DNA from: UBA7803 sp040219135
Lineage (GTDB): Bacteria > Pseudomonadota > Gammaproteobacteria > Pseudomonadales > Azotimanducaceae
Assembly: GCA_040219135.1 (NCBI GenBank)
Contig: JAVJTA010000005.1
Location: forward strand, 372,001 to 436,000
Length of the DNA: 64,000 nucleotides
Direction: 5' to 3'
The notes under the pieces are model-generated. The model was given only the letters and a program-made list of their open reading frames with translations, was not told where the DNA came from and did no database searches. Below, one piece after another: positions 1 through 10,140 of this stretch. Made by a program: the position numbers and the translations under genes. Every line of letters begins with the position of its first letter. Positions within the stretch are counted from its first letter, which is position 1.

Positions 1-81
1 CTCGTGAACAACCTCCTGTCCATGGCCCAGCAGTGGTACGTGATGCGTCAGACCGAGGCCAAGCACGCCGCGAAGGCCTGA
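1..81 (+). CDS. yidC: Membrane protein insertase YidC, C-terminal fragment
   Basis: Only the last 26 codons are inside the window, in frame 1, ending at TGA 79-81. The peptide reads VNNLLSMAQQWYVMRQ followed by a short basic Ala/Lys tail, which fits the end of the last membrane helix and the cytoplasmic tail of YidC/Oxa1 insertases. YidC inserts and folds inner-membrane proteins, including ATP synthase subunit c. The position directly before mnmE (3 bp gap) is the conserved rnpA-yidC-mnmE order near the origin. The assignment rests on a short tail plus context. Confidence 0.8.
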   Translation, partial: LVNNLLSMAQQWYVMRQTEAKHAAKA

Positions 82-84
82 GCC

Positions 85-1455
85 ATGAGCGTCGATGTCG
101 ACACCATCGCCGCGGTGGCCACCGCCGCGGGGGTGGGCGGAATCGGCGTGGTTCGCGTGTCGGGACCGCGGGCACTGGCGATCGGCCGCGCGCTGACCGG
201 CCGCGCGCTTGCGCCGCGGCGCGCCGTCTACGCCGGATTTTCCGATGCGGCCGGCGGCATCCTGGATCGGGGCATCGCGCTGGCCTTTCCCGGTCCGCGG
301 TCCTTCACCGGCGAGGACGTGCTGGAACTGCAGGGACACGGGGGGCCCGTGGTGCTGCGGCTGATCCTCGACGCGGTGCTGGCGCAGGGGGCGCGGTTGG
401 CCCGACCGGGAGAGTTCACCGAGCGCGCCTTCAGCAACGGTAAGCTCGATCTCGCGCAGGCGGAAGCGGTGGCTGACCTCATCGCCAGCGCCTCGGAGGC
501 CGCGGCCCGAGGCGCCATGCGATCCCTCGAGGGAGCGTTCTCGCAGGCGGTGAACGACATCGATCGCGCGCTTCTCGAGCTGCGCGTTCACGTCGAAGCC
601 GCCATGGACTTTCCCGAGGAGGACGAGGACTTTCTCGCTGAGGGCCGGGTCGAAGATCGCCTGGCCGACCTCGGCGAGCGCTTCGATGCCCTGCTGCGCG
701 ACACCCGCCAGGGTGTGCTGCTGCGCGACGGCATTGCGGTGGCGCTCCTCGGTGCGCCCAACGTCGGGAAATCCAGTCTGCTCAATCGTCTCGCCGGACA
801 AGAGCGTGCGATCGTCACCGAGATTCCCGGGACCACGCGGGATCTGGTGCACGCTGACCTGACGCTCGACGGCATGCCGGTTCAGGTGGTCGACACGGCC
901 GGGCTGCGCGAGTCGGCGGACCCGGTGGAGCGCGAAGGCGTCCGGCGCGCCCGGGAGCAGGCGCGGCGCGCCGATCTGGTGCTGCTTCTCGAAGACGATC
1001 GCGAGCCCGGACGGTCTGCCGCGCTGCACGAGCTGCTGGCCGGCGGCGTGGAGGCGTCGCGGATCCTGCGGGTGCGCAACAAGGCCGATCTTTCCGGCGC
1101 CCGCGTCGGCCCGCTCGACGCCGACGCCGACGGCGCCACAGACGGCGTGACGACGCTGCGGGTTTCCGCGCTCAGCGGCGCGGGCGTTCCGGCGCTCACG
1201 GACCTGATCAAGGCGCGGGTGGGTTTCGCCGGGGAGGGGACCACGTTCACCGCCCGGCGTCGTCACATCGAGGCGCTGAGCGAAGGCCGTGGGGCGCTGC
1301 GGCGGGCGGCCGAGCTGCTGGCGGCGGCTGCCCCCGCGGAGTTGGTGGCGGAAGAACTGCGCGCCGTCCACCTGGCGCTCGGAAGCATCGTCGGGGCCGT
1401 TTCCGCGGACGAACTGCTCGGCGAGATCTTCGCCAGTTTCTGTATCGGCAAGTAG
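85..1455 (+). CDS. mnmE: tRNA uridine-5-carboxymethylaminomethyl modification GTPase MnmE
   Basis: 456 aa, the usual length. MnmE acts with MnmG to place the 5-carboxymethylaminomethyl group on wobble U34 of several tRNAs. An N-terminal tetrahydrofolate-binding domain (about 1-120) precedes a helical domain with an inserted G domain. The P-loop GAPNVGKSS lies at about residues 223-231, followed by the G2 region GTTRD, G3 DTAGLR and G4 NKAD. The protein ends in the diagnostic CIGK, whose cysteine is conserved in the family. It starts 3 bp after yidC and is followed by mnmG 62 bp downstream, so co-transcription is likely. Confidence 0.97.
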   Translation: MSVDVDTIAAVATAAGVGGIGVVRVSGPRALAIGRALTGRALAPRRAVYAGFSDAAGGILDRGIALAFPGPRSFTGEDVLELQGHGGPVVLRLILDAVLAQGARLARPGEFTERAFSNGKLDLAQAEAVADLIASASEAAARGAMRSLEGAFSQAVNDIDRALLELRVHVEAAMDFPEEDEDFLAEGRVEDRLADLGERFDALLRDTRQGVLLRDGIAVALLGAPNVGKSSLLNRLAGQERAIVTEIPGTTRDLVHADLTLDGMPVQVVDTAGLRESADPVEREGVRRAREQARRADLVLLLEDDREPGRSAALHELLAGGVEASRILRVRNKADLSGARVGPLDADADGATDGVTTLRVSALSGAGVPALTDLIKARVGFAGEGTTFTARRRHIEALSEGRGALRRAAELLAAAAPAELVAEELRAVHLALGSIVGAVSADELLGEIFASFCIGK

Positions 1456-1517
1456 ACGCCGGCGTTTCAGGATTTATACTGCCGGCCCGCGACCGCCGGC
1501 AGCGCCGGGGGAAAGGT

Positions 1518-3494
1518 ATGCGATATCCGGACAGCTTCGACGTCATCGTCATCGGTGCCGGCCACGCCGGCTGTGAGGCCGCCGCGGCCGCGGCGCGCAT
1601 GGGCGCGCGCACGCTGCTGCTCACCCAGAGTCTCGAGACCATCGGTGCGATGTCGTGCAATCCCGCCATCGGCGGGATCGGCAAGAGCCACCTGGTCCGC
1701 GAGATCGACGCGCTGGACGGGCTGATGGGCCGCGCGGCGGATGGGGCCGGCATTCACTTCCGTGTACTCAACGCGAGCAAAGGTCCGGCCGTGCGCGCCA
1801 CGCGTGCTCAGGCGGACCGGGCGCTGTACCGGCAGGCGGTGCGTTCGCTGCTGGAAGCCCAGGACAACCTGTCGCTGTTCCAGCAGGCGGTGGTGGACCT
1901 GGTCGTCGAAGGCGACCGCGTGGTGGGTGTCAGGACCCAGATGGGGCTCGAGTTGCGCGCCAGCGCGGTGGTGCTGACCACCGGAACGTTTCTCGGCGGT
2001 CGGATTCACATCGGCATGGAAAGTCACGCTGGTGGTCGCGCGGGCGACGCGCCGTCCAACGCCCTGGCCGAACGGCTGCGCGCGCTGCCGTTCCGCGTCG
2101 GCCGGCTGAAAACCGGCACGCCGCCGCGCATCGACGGCCGCACGGTGGATTTCGCGCGCCTCGAAACCCAACCCGGGGACGAACCGCTGCCGTGCCTGTC
2201 GCTGCTCGGCAGCGTCGACGAGCATCCGCGCCAGGTGCCGTGCCACATTACCTACACCAACCAGCGCACCCACGACATCATCCGTGCCGGTCTCGACCGA
2301 TCGCCGCTGTATTCCGGCGTCATCGAGGGAACCGGACCGCGCTACTGTCCGAGCATCGAAGACAAGGTAGTGCGATTCGCCGAGCGCGTTCAGCACCAGA
2401 TCTTCATCGAGCCGGAAGGCCTCGACAACCACGAGCTCTATCCTAACGGCATCTCCACCAGCCTGCCGTTCGACGTGCAGCTCGATCTGGTGCGCAGCAT
2501 CGTCGGCTTCGAACGGGCCCACGTGACCCGGCCGGGCTACGCCATCGAGTACGACTACTTCGATCCGCGCGATCTCCAGTACAGCCTCGAGACGCGGGCG
2601 CTGCAGGGGCTGTTCTTCGCCGGTCAGATCAACGGCACCACCGGCTACGAAGAGGCCGCCGCCCAGGGCCTTCTGGCCGGCATCAACGCGGCGCGCAGGG
2701 TGGCGGGTGCCGCCGCCTGGTGGCCGCGCCGTGACGAAGCCTACATCGGCGTGCTGGTGGACGATCTGGTGAACCTGGGCACCAACGAACCGTACCGGAT
2801 GTTCACCAGTCGCGCCGAATACCGCCTGCGGCTGCGCGAGGACAATGCCGATCACCGCCTCACCGCCGTCGGCCACGATCTCGGCGTCGTCGGCACCGCG
2901 CGCTGGCGCGCCTACCGCGCCAAACGCCAGGCCGTCGATGCCCTGGGCGCGCGTCTGGCCGGGGTGCTGGTGCGGCCGGGCAGCGAGCTGGCGCGGCGGC
3001 TGACGGCCGCCACGGGAGAGGAAATCGCCCGGGAACTCACCCTGACCACGTTCCTGAAACGGCCGGCCGTGGGTGTTGACGCCATAGCCGTAGCCGTGGA
3101 CCTGGCGGAAACCGACGCGCTGGTCCGCCAGCAGGTGGAGATCGAGACGAAGTACGAGGGCTACATCCGTCGCCAGGAGGACGAGATCGCCCGGGTGCGC
3201 CGCCACGAGAGCATCGAGCTGCCCGACGAGCTCAGCTATGCGGACATTGCGGGCCTGTCGAGCGAACTGCGCCAGAAGCTCGAGGCGGCGCGCCCCGGCA
3301 CCCTGGCCCGGGCGGCCCGCATTCCGGGCATGACGCCGGCAGCGCTGTCGCTGCTGCTGGTGCACGCCCGTCGCGCTCGTAGCGCCCGCGGCGGAATGGA
3401 TGAACGCGGCGGAATGGATGAACGCGGCGCCCTGGATCAGCGCGGCAGCGGGGAGCCGGACGGAGACGGACCCGGCGCCGCGTTGCGTGCCTGA
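1518..3494 (+). CDS. mnmG: tRNA uridine-5-carboxymethylaminomethyl modification enzyme MnmG
   Basis: 658 aa, about 30 longer than the E. coli protein. It is the FAD/NADH-dependent partner of MnmE. The Rossmann FAD motif GAGHAGCEAA is at residues 13-22, followed by CNPAIGGIGKSHL and GTFLGGRIHIG. The C-terminal tRNA-binding region carries the family signature TNEPYRMFTSRAEYRL. The normal end of the fold (near LLLVHARR) is followed by an extra Gly/Asp/Arg-rich tail made by an 18-bp tandem repeat (RGGMDE units). The last 8 bases overlap the start chosen for rsmG. Confidence 0.97.
   Translation: MRYPDSFDVIVIGAGHAGCEAAAAAARMGARTLLLTQSLETIGAMSCNPAIGGIGKSHLVREIDALDGLMGRAADGAGIHFRVLNASKGPAVRATRAQADRALYRQAVRSLLEAQDNLSLFQQAVVDLVVEGDRVVGVRTQMGLELRASAVVLTTGTFLGGRIHIGMESHAGGRAGDAPSNALAERLRALPFRVGRLKTGTPPRIDGRTVDFARLETQPGDEPLPCLSLLGSVDEHPRQVPCHITYTNQRTHDIIRAGLDRSPLYSGVIEGTGPRYCPSIEDKVVRFAERVQHQIFIEPEGLDNHELYPNGISTSLPFDVQLDLVRSIVGFERAHVTRPGYAIEYDYFDPRDLQYSLETRALQGLFFAGQINGTTGYEEAAAQGLLAGINAARRVAGAAAWWPRRDEAYIGVLVDDLVNLGTNEPYRMFTSRAEYRLRLREDNADHRLTAVGHDLGVVGTARWRAYRAKRQAVDALGARLAGVLVRPGSELARRLTAATGEEIARELTLTTFLKRPAVGVDAIAVAVDLAETDALVRQQVEIETKYEGYIRRQEDEIARVRRHESIELPDELSYADIAGLSSELRQKLEAARPGTLARAARIPGMTPAALSLLLVHARRARSARGGMDERGGMDERGALDQRGSGEPDGDGPGAALRA
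3390..3443 (+). repeat. 18-bp tandem repeat in the 3' end of mnmG
   Basis: Two identical copies of GGCGGAATGGATGAACGC (3390-3407 and 3408-3425) are followed by a diverged third copy (3426-3443). In the mnmG frame they encode repeated GGMDER-like hexapeptides beyond the conserved fold. In the rsmG frame they create spurious upstream ATG codons. Confidence 0.9.
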
Positions 3495-4173
3495 GGTCAT
3501 CGGGCCGGCGCGGCTCGAGTCGGCAGCCGCCGCGCTCGGCGTTGCCCTGGATCCGGATCAGGTGGCTGCGCTGGTGGCGTTTGCGGAGCTTCTGCTGCGC
3601 TGGAATCGCACCTTCAACCTGATCTCGCGGCGCGACGTCGAGCGTCTGCTGCCCCGCCACCTGCTCGACAGCTTGAGCGTGGCGCCGCTGCTGCGCGGCG
3701 GTCGCGTCATGGATCTGGGTACCGGTGCCGGTCTGCCCGGGGTACCCTTGGCGATAGCGCGGAAGGACCTCGCCTTCACCCTGGTCGATCGCAGCGGGCG
3801 CAAGATCCGATTCGTCGACCGCGCGGTCCGTGAGCTGGGTCTGGGCAACGTCGAAACCCGCTGCGCCGACGTGCGTGAGCTGCCCGGCGACCTGCGCTTC
3901 GACACGGTGGTGTCCCGTGCGGTAGCCGACCTGGCGACCGCGTGGGCGCTTGCGGCGCCTCGACTCGAAACCGGCGGCCGGCTGGTGGTGATGCACCGCG
4001 TTCAGGGGGAGGAGGACGCTACCGTCATCGCGCCGCCGTCCTCCCGGGTGCTGGATCGGCGCAGTGTCCACATTGCGGGGCTCGAGCGTCCGCACGACAT
4101 CGTCGTGCTGGGCGCAGCGGATGACAGGTGCGATGCTCTCCCTGGAGACGATAACGCGAGGGACGGTCCGTGA
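3487..4173 (+). CDS. rsmG: 16S rRNA (guanine-527-N7)-methyltransferase RsmG
   Basis: 228 aa from the GTG at 3487. RsmG (GidB) methylates G527 of 16S rRNA. The N-terminal helix region contains LLLRWNRTFNLISRRD and RHLLDSL, both conserved in the family. The SAM-binding loop DLGTGAGLPGVPLAI starts at about residue 76, and VVSRAVADL follows. The frame is open upstream to an ATG at 3400, but that start would lie inside the mnmG tandem repeat and add 29 residues with no family counterpart. The GTG start overlaps the mnmG stop by 8 bp. It overlaps parA by 4 bp at its end, so the genes are translationally coupled. Confidence 0.93.
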   Translation: MPEVIGPARLESAAAALGVALDPDQVAALVAFAELLLRWNRTFNLISRRDVERLLPRHLLDSLSVAPLLRGGRVMDLGTGAGLPGVPLAIARKDLAFTLVDRSGRKIRFVDRAVRELGLGNVETRCADVRELPGDLRFDTVVSRAVADLATAWALAAPRLETGGRLVVMHRVQGEEDATVIAPPSSRVLDRRSVHIAGLERPHDIVVLGAADDRCDALPGDDNARDGP

Positions 4174-4940
4174 CCCGAATCGTTGCGATAGCCAATCAGA
4201 AGGGCGGTGTGGGCAAGACCACGACTGCGGTAAACCTGAGCGCGTCCCTGGCGCTGTCCGGGAGCCGGGTGCTGCTGGTGGACCTCGATCCCCAGGGCAA
4301 CGCCACCATGGGCTCGGGCATCAACAAGAACGACGTCGAGGTGAGCATCTACGACTGGCTGATCGAAGGCCGCGAGCTCAAGGACGTGGTGCGACGCTGT
4401 CAGGGCGGGTACGAACTGCTGCCGGGCAACACCGACCTGACCGCTGCGGAGCTCGATCTGCTGCGCCAGGAACGCCGCGAATTCCGCATGCGCGACCGCA
4501 TGCACGAAGTCCGCGGGCGCTACGACTACGTGATCATCGACTGCCCGCCGTCGCTCAACATCCTTACGCTGAACGCCCTCATTGCCGCGGACGGGGTGTT
4601 GATCCCGATGCAGTGCGAGTATTACGCCCTGGAAGGACTGACTGCGCTCCTCGACACCATCGAGGGGGTGCGCGGCCGCGGCAACCCCGACCTCGCCGTG
4701 GAGGGCCTGTTGCGAACCATGTACGATCCGCGCAACAGCCTCACCCGCGACGTGTCGAGACAGCTCATCCAGTACTTCGGCGACAAGGTCTTTCGCACCG
4801 TGGTGCCGCGCAACGTGCGTCTCGCCGAGGCGCCAAGCCACGGGCTGCCGGCGATTCTCTACGATCGTCACTCGCGCGGCGCCGTGGCCTACATGGCCCT
4901 GGCAGGCGAGTTGCGACGTAAGCACGGAGACGCTACGTGA
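4170..4940 (+). CDS. parA: Chromosome partitioning ATPase ParA (Soj)
   Basis: 256 aa, standard for chromosomal ParA. This deviant Walker ATPase moves ParB-parS complexes after replication. The Walker A motif KGGVGKTT with its signature lysine is at residues 11-18, followed by DLDPQGNAT, the switch region IDCPPSLN and the late motif TVVPRNVRLAEAPSHG. The GTG start lies in a GTGA overlap with the rsmG stop, and its own stop overlaps the parB GTG in the same way. No plasmid features surround it; the neighbourhood is the conserved origin-proximal set. Confidence 0.97.
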   Translation: MTRIVAIANQKGGVGKTTTAVNLSASLALSGSRVLLVDLDPQGNATMGSGINKNDVEVSIYDWLIEGRELKDVVRRCQGGYELLPGNTDLTAAELDLLRQERREFRMRDRMHEVRGRYDYVIIDCPPSLNILTLNALIAADGVLIPMQCEYYALEGLTALLDTIEGVRGRGNPDLAVEGLLRTMYDPRNSLTRDVSRQLIQYFGDKVFRTVVPRNVRLAEAPSHGLPAILYDRHSRGAVAYMALAGELRRKHGDAT

Positions 4941-5812
4941 GCAGAAAGCGCCTGGGGCGGGGTCTCGATGCGCTGCTCGGCGGCGAGGCGCCGAGCGAAC
5001 CACGGAGTCCGGCGGAGCAGGGCGAGATCGCCATCGACGACGTGGTGCGCGGCCGCTACCAGCCGCGCCGCGAGTTTGCCGAGGAAGGCCTCAAGGAACT
5101 GGCCGCGTCGATCAAGGCGCAGGGACTGATGCAGCCCATCGTGGTGCGCAGGCGCCCCCAGGGCGGCTTCGAGCTGATTGCCGGGGAGCGGCGCTGGCGG
5201 GCGTCGAAGCTCGCCGGTTTTCAGCGCATCCCGGCCATCGTCAAGGAAGTCAGCGACGAACAGGCCTCGGCGATGGCGCTGATCGAGAACATTCAGCGCG
5301 AGGACCTCAACCCGCTGGAAGAGGCGTTCGCCATGCAGCGCCTGCGCGACGAGTTCGAACTCACCCAGCAGCAGGTCGCCGATGCCGTGGGCAAGTCCCG
5401 GGTTGCCGTGGCGAACCTGCTGCGTCTGCTCAATCTCGCTCCGCCGGTGCGCGAGATGCTGCAGCGCGGAGCCATCGAGATGGGTCACGCCCGGGCCCTT
5501 CTGACCCTGGAGCCGCTGGAACAGGAGCGCATCGCTCGGGAAGTAGCGGTCAAGCAGCTTTCCGTACGCCAGACGGAGGCCCTGGTGCGGCAGCGTCAGG
5601 CGCGCTCCGGCGGATCCGCCGGCGGTGGCGCACGTGGCGGCGGCGGCCGCGCCCCGGTCCGGGATCCCGATACCGTGCGTCTGGAGCAGGATCTGTCGGA
5701 TCGGATCGGCGCGCCGGTCTCGATCAGCCACGGCGGCGGCGGCGGCGGCCAGCTGGTAATCAGCTATACCTCCCTCGACGAACTCGAAGGGATTCTCAAG
5801 CATCTGCGTTGA
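4937..5812 (+). CDS. parB: Chromosome partitioning protein ParB (Spo0J)
   Basis: 291 aa. ParB loads at parS sites and spreads as a CTP-dependent clamp. The N-terminus has the usual RKRLGRGLDALLG. The ParB/Srx catalytic region holds GERRWRA (about 80-90) and IENIQREDLNPLEEA. A helix-turn-helix follows (TQQQVADAVGKSRVAVANLLRLL). A Gly-rich linker (about 230-245) joins the C-terminal dimer domain. The stop codon overlaps the -35 box of the ATP synthase promoter. I saw no good parS match (TGTTTCACGTGAAACA) in the window by eye. Confidence 0.97.
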   Translation: MSRKRLGRGLDALLGGEAPSEPRSPAEQGEIAIDDVVRGRYQPRREFAEEGLKELAASIKAQGLMQPIVVRRRPQGGFELIAGERRWRASKLAGFQRIPAIVKEVSDEQASAMALIENIQREDLNPLEEAFAMQRLRDEFELTQQQVADAVGKSRVAVANLLRLLNLAPPVREMLQRGAIEMGHARALLTLEPLEQERIAREVAVKQLSVRQTEALVRQRQARSGGSAGGGARGGGGRAPVRDPDTVRLEQDLSDRIGAPVSISHGGGGGGQLVISYTSLDELEGILKHLR

Positions 5813-5837
5813 ACCGGAGATATAGCGTCCATATAAT
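5809..5837 (+). promoter_or_regulatory. sigma70 promoter of the atp operon
   Basis: TTGAAC (5809-5814), a 17-bp spacer and a perfect TATAAT (5832-5837). The -35 box shares bases with the parB stop codon (TGA 5810-5812). It sits 37 bp before atpI and is the strongest promoter-like sequence I found by reading. Confidence 0.75.
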
Positions 5838-5873
5838 ACGCGCCGCCTTTGGGGGCCTGCCGTTGCTGGCGGG

Positions 5874-6242
5874 ATGGACGTGAAGGGGCTGGCGCAAGGG
5901 GAAAGACGCCTGCCTCTGGTCATCGTCGGTTTGCAGACGATTACGTCGCTGGTAGTCGCGGCGGGGTTCTCATTGGCTGACAATTCGCACGCCGCCGCGG
6001 CGTTGCTGGCGGGGGCGGTGTGTGTCGGCCCCGCTGGATACTTCGCCTGGCGGACGACGGCGGAACGCTCACCTGGCCGACTGCTTGGTCAGGGGGTGAT
6101 GAAGTTTCTGCTGACGCTGACATTGATGGCGCTGGTGTTTGCGGTTTTCCGGCCCGCACCGCTGGCGTTTTTCGGCACCTTCGTACTCATGCAGTCGATG
6201 TACGCGGTTGGGCCATTGGCGTTTGCTGACAGGAATCGCTGA
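5874..6242 (+). CDS. atpI: ATP synthase accessory protein AtpI
   Basis: 122 aa with four hydrophobic segments (about 17-34, 40-58, 74-92 and 97-115), as expected for AtpI, a small membrane protein implicated in c-ring assembly and Mg2+ uptake. It is first in the atp operon. The ATG at 5874 has a GGCGGG only 2 bp upstream. The in-frame GTG at 5880 would have better Shine-Dalgarno spacing, so the start is uncertain by two codons. Sequence identity in this family is low, and position carries much of the assignment. Confidence 0.88.
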   Translation: MDVKGLAQGERRLPLVIVGLQTITSLVVAAGFSLADNSHAAAALLAGAVCVGPAGYFAWRTTAERSPGRLLGQGVMKFLLTLTLMALVFAVFRPAPLAFFGTFVLMQSMYAVGPLAFADRNR

Positions 6243-6294
6243 CAGCAGACGAATCGGTACCTTAGGTACCTCGAAGGAGCTTAGTGGGCAAGGC

Positions 6295-7143
6295 ATGGCG
6301 AGCGGCACCGAGACTTCCGGCGAATACATCAAGCATCACCTGACCAACCTCGTGTACGGCGAGCTGCCGGACGGATCCTGGGGATTCGCGCACAACGCCG
6401 AAGAAGTCGCGAACATGGGCTTCTGGTCGATCAACGTCGACTCCATGGCCTGGTCCATCGGCCTCGGGATCCTGTTCGTGGCCATCTTCCGCACTGCCGC
6501 CAGGAAAGCGACTGCCGGCATTCCGGCCGGGCTGCAGAACTTCGTCGAGATGGTCGTGGAATTCGTCGACGACAACGTCCGCAGCATCTTCACCTACAAG
6601 AACGACATGGTGGCGCCGCTGGGCCTTACCATCTTCGTCTGGGTGTTCCTGATGAATCTGATGGATCTCGTGCCCGTCGACTGGATCCCGGGGCTCGCCG
6701 CCGCCGCCGGCATTCACTACATGAAGATCGTCCCCACCACCGACCCGAACATCACCCTGGGCATGGCGCTGGCCGTGTTCGTCCTGGTCATCTATTTCAG
6801 CATCGCCCGCAAGGGCCTGGGCGGGTTCCTCGGCGAGCTGCTGTTCCATCCGTTTCCCAAATTCGCCGCGCCCGTGAATTTCATTCTCGAGGGCGTGACG
6901 CTGCTGGCCAAACCCATCTCCCTGGGTCTGCGGCTGTTCGGCAACATGTATGCGGGCGAGATGATATTCATTCTGATCGCTCTCATGTACACCGGTGGCT
7001 TCGTGATGGGTCTGTTCGGCGGCGTTCTGCAATGGGGGTGGGCGATGTTCCACGTCCTGATCATCACGCTGCAGGCCGGCATCTTCGCGGTGCTGTCAGT
7101 GGTGTACCTGGCACAGGCGCACGACGTCGAATCGGAGCACTGA
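6295..7143 (+). CDS. atpB: ATP synthase Fo subunit a
   Basis: 282 aa. Subunit a forms the proton half-channels facing the c-ring. The essential arginine is in LGLRLFGNMYAGE, and the membrane segments LGLTIFVWVFLMNLMDLVPVD and the C-terminal helices are typical. The frame is open back to 6139 inside atpI. ATG 6295 was chosen because MASGTETSGEYIKHHLTNL matches the usual N-terminus. AAGGAGC lies 14 bp upstream, a long spacing. A GGTACC-TTA-GGTACC palindrome (6256-6270) lies between atpI and atpB. Confidence 0.97.
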   Translation: MASGTETSGEYIKHHLTNLVYGELPDGSWGFAHNAEEVANMGFWSINVDSMAWSIGLGILFVAIFRTAARKATAGIPAGLQNFVEMVVEFVDDNVRSIFTYKNDMVAPLGLTIFVWVFLMNLMDLVPVDWIPGLAAAAGIHYMKIVPTTDPNITLGMALAVFVLVIYFSIARKGLGGFLGELLFHPFPKFAAPVNFILEGVTLLAKPISLGLRLFGNMYAGEMIFILIALMYTGGFVMGLFGGVLQWGWAMFHVLIITLQAGIFAVLSVVYLAQAHDVESEH

Positions 7144-7206
7144 CGCGACGAAACCGCCCGCGGGAGAGACCGCGGGGCGATAACAACTCGAAACCTTGGA
7201 GTGAAC

Positions 7207-7434
7207 ATGGATCTTATTTATCTAGCAGCCGCACTGATGATGGGCCTGGGCGCCATCGGCGCCGCCATCGGCGTGGGCATCCTGGGTGGCAAATTCATGG
7301 AAGGCGTAGCCCGGCAGCCGGAACTGCTGCCCATGCTCAGAACTCAGCTGTTCATCATCCTCGGTCTGGTCGACGCCGTGCCGATGATCGCGGTGGGCAT
7401 CAGCCTTTACCTGATCTTTGCGCTGGCCGGCTGA
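7207..7434 (+). CDS. atpE: ATP synthase Fo subunit c
   Basis: 75 aa hairpin of two helices. The Gly/Ala-rich first helix (GLGAIGAAIGVGILGG) is followed by the polar loop ARQPE and the second helix with the proton-carrying Asp in GLVDAVPMIAVG. The residues around it are those of H+ rather than Na+ rings. The in-frame GTG at 7201 would add two residues; ATG 7207, spaced 6 bp from GGAG, is preferred. Confidence 0.97.
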   Translation: MDLIYLAAALMMGLGAIGAAIGVGILGGKFMEGVARQPELLPMLRTQLFIILGLVDAVPMIAVGISLYLIFALAG

Positions 7435-7485
7435 TACCGGCGCACCCGCGCTTCATGGGTGACTTAACGGACTCGAGGTGAGGCT

Positions 7486-7956
7486 ATGACACTCAATCTG
7501 ACGCTCATTGGTCAGAGCATCACGTTCCTGGTGTTCGTGTGGTTCTGCTGGAAGTACATCTGGCCGCCGCTCGTCAACGCCATGCAGGAACGCCAGAAAG
7601 CGATAGGCGAAGGTCTGGCGGCCGCCGAGCGGGCCTCGAAGGACCTCGACCTGGCCCAGGAACGAGCCACGGATCAGCTGCGCGAGGCCAAGGACGAGGC
7701 AGCGAAGATCATCGATCAGGCCCGCGGTCAGGCCAACCAGATGATCGAGAACGCCAAGAACGAAGCGCGCGCCGAGGGCGAGCGACTGCGCGAGGCGCAG
7801 CGCGCCGAGATCGAGCAGGAGGTCAATCGCGCGAAGGAAGCGCTGCGTGGCCAGGTTGCTGCGCTGGCCGTCGCGGGCGCGGAGAAAGTGCTCGGGGCGA
7901 ACATCGATCAGTCCCGGCACCGCGAACTGCTCGACCAGCTGGCCGCGGAGCTTTAG
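7486..7956 (+). CDS. atpF: ATP synthase Fo subunit b
   Basis: 156 aa, identical in length to the E. coli subunit. One N-terminal membrane helix (about 5-25, with FLVFVWFCWKYIWPP) leads into a long charged coiled coil that forms the peripheral stalk as a homodimer. GAGGTGAGG precedes the ATG. The TAG stop is part of the Shine-Dalgarno sequence of atpH (TAGGAGC). There is no second b' gene. Confidence 0.96.
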   Translation: MTLNLTLIGQSITFLVFVWFCWKYIWPPLVNAMQERQKAIGEGLAAAERASKDLDLAQERATDQLREAKDEAAKIIDQARGQANQMIENAKNEARAEGERLREAQRAEIEQEVNRAKEALRGQVAALAVAGAEKVLGANIDQSRHRELLDQLAAEL

Positions 7957-7965
7957 GAGCAACGC

Positions 7966-8505
7966 ATGGCGGAACTCGCGACACTGGCCCGGCCTTACGC
8001 CAATGCGGTATTCGATCTGGCGAAGAGCGACCGGGCCCTCGACGCCTGGTCCCGGATGCTGGCGCTTCTGGCTGCGGCCAGCGTGGAACCCAGGGTGCGC
8101 CGCCTGCTCGACTCGCCGGATCTGGCGGCACAGGCCAAAGCGCATCGCCTCGCCGAGCTGTGCGGAGACGAGCTGAACGACAAGGCGCGCAATCTCGTCG
8201 GCCTGCTCGCGCGCAACAAGCGGCTCGACATCATCGACGAGATCCGCGGGCAGTTCGAGGAACGCAAAGCCGAGGCGGAACGGGTCCTCGAGGTCGAAGT
8301 GGTGACGGCCTATGAGCTCGGTGACGAGCAGGCGGAAACGCTGCGCAGCGCGCTGCAGCGCAAGTTCGACCGGGAAGTGAATCTCACCGGCCGGGTGGAC
8401 GCTCGAGTGCTCGGCGGCGCCGTGATCCGGGCCGGCGACACGGTCATCGACGCATCGCTGCGCGGCCGTCTGGACAAGCTCGCCGAATCGTTGCAGCGCA
8501 ATTAG
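7966..8505 (+). CDS. atpH: ATP synthase F1 subunit delta
   Basis: 179 aa. Delta caps F1 and binds the b dimer. The N-terminal six-helix domain starts LARPYANAVFDLAKS and the C-terminal part holds the family stretch DRVNLTGRVD-like (REVNLTGRVDARVLGGAVIRAGD). It lies 9 bp after atpF, in the standard operon order. Confidence 0.96.
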   Translation: MAELATLARPYANAVFDLAKSDRALDAWSRMLALLAAASVEPRVRRLLDSPDLAAQAKAHRLAELCGDELNDKARNLVGLLARNKRLDIIDEIRGQFEERKAEAERVLEVEVVTAYELGDEQAETLRSALQRKFDREVNLTGRVDARVLGGAVIRAGDTVIDASLRGRLDKLAESLQRN

Positions 8506-8536
8506 TGCGGCGCACAGGAAAACTGAGGAACCCAAC

Positions 8537-10081
<1,545 letters not shown>

Positions 10082-10140
10082 AAGAAGGCCGTGTCCTTCT
10101 GAGGCGCTGGAACGGAACTCCCTGAGGGAACGAACAGGTT

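Noticed and set aside
1467..3500. 677-codon open frame antisense to mnmG (and other very long antisense frames, for example opposite atpD and spoT)
   Set aside because: High G+C makes long antisense frames. The + strand genes have clear family motifs; the antisense products are low-complexity His/Arg/Gln-rich.
4170..5812. parAB as a sign of an integrated plasmid
   Set aside because: Neighbours and sequence are those of the chromosomal locus beside rsmG and the atp operon.
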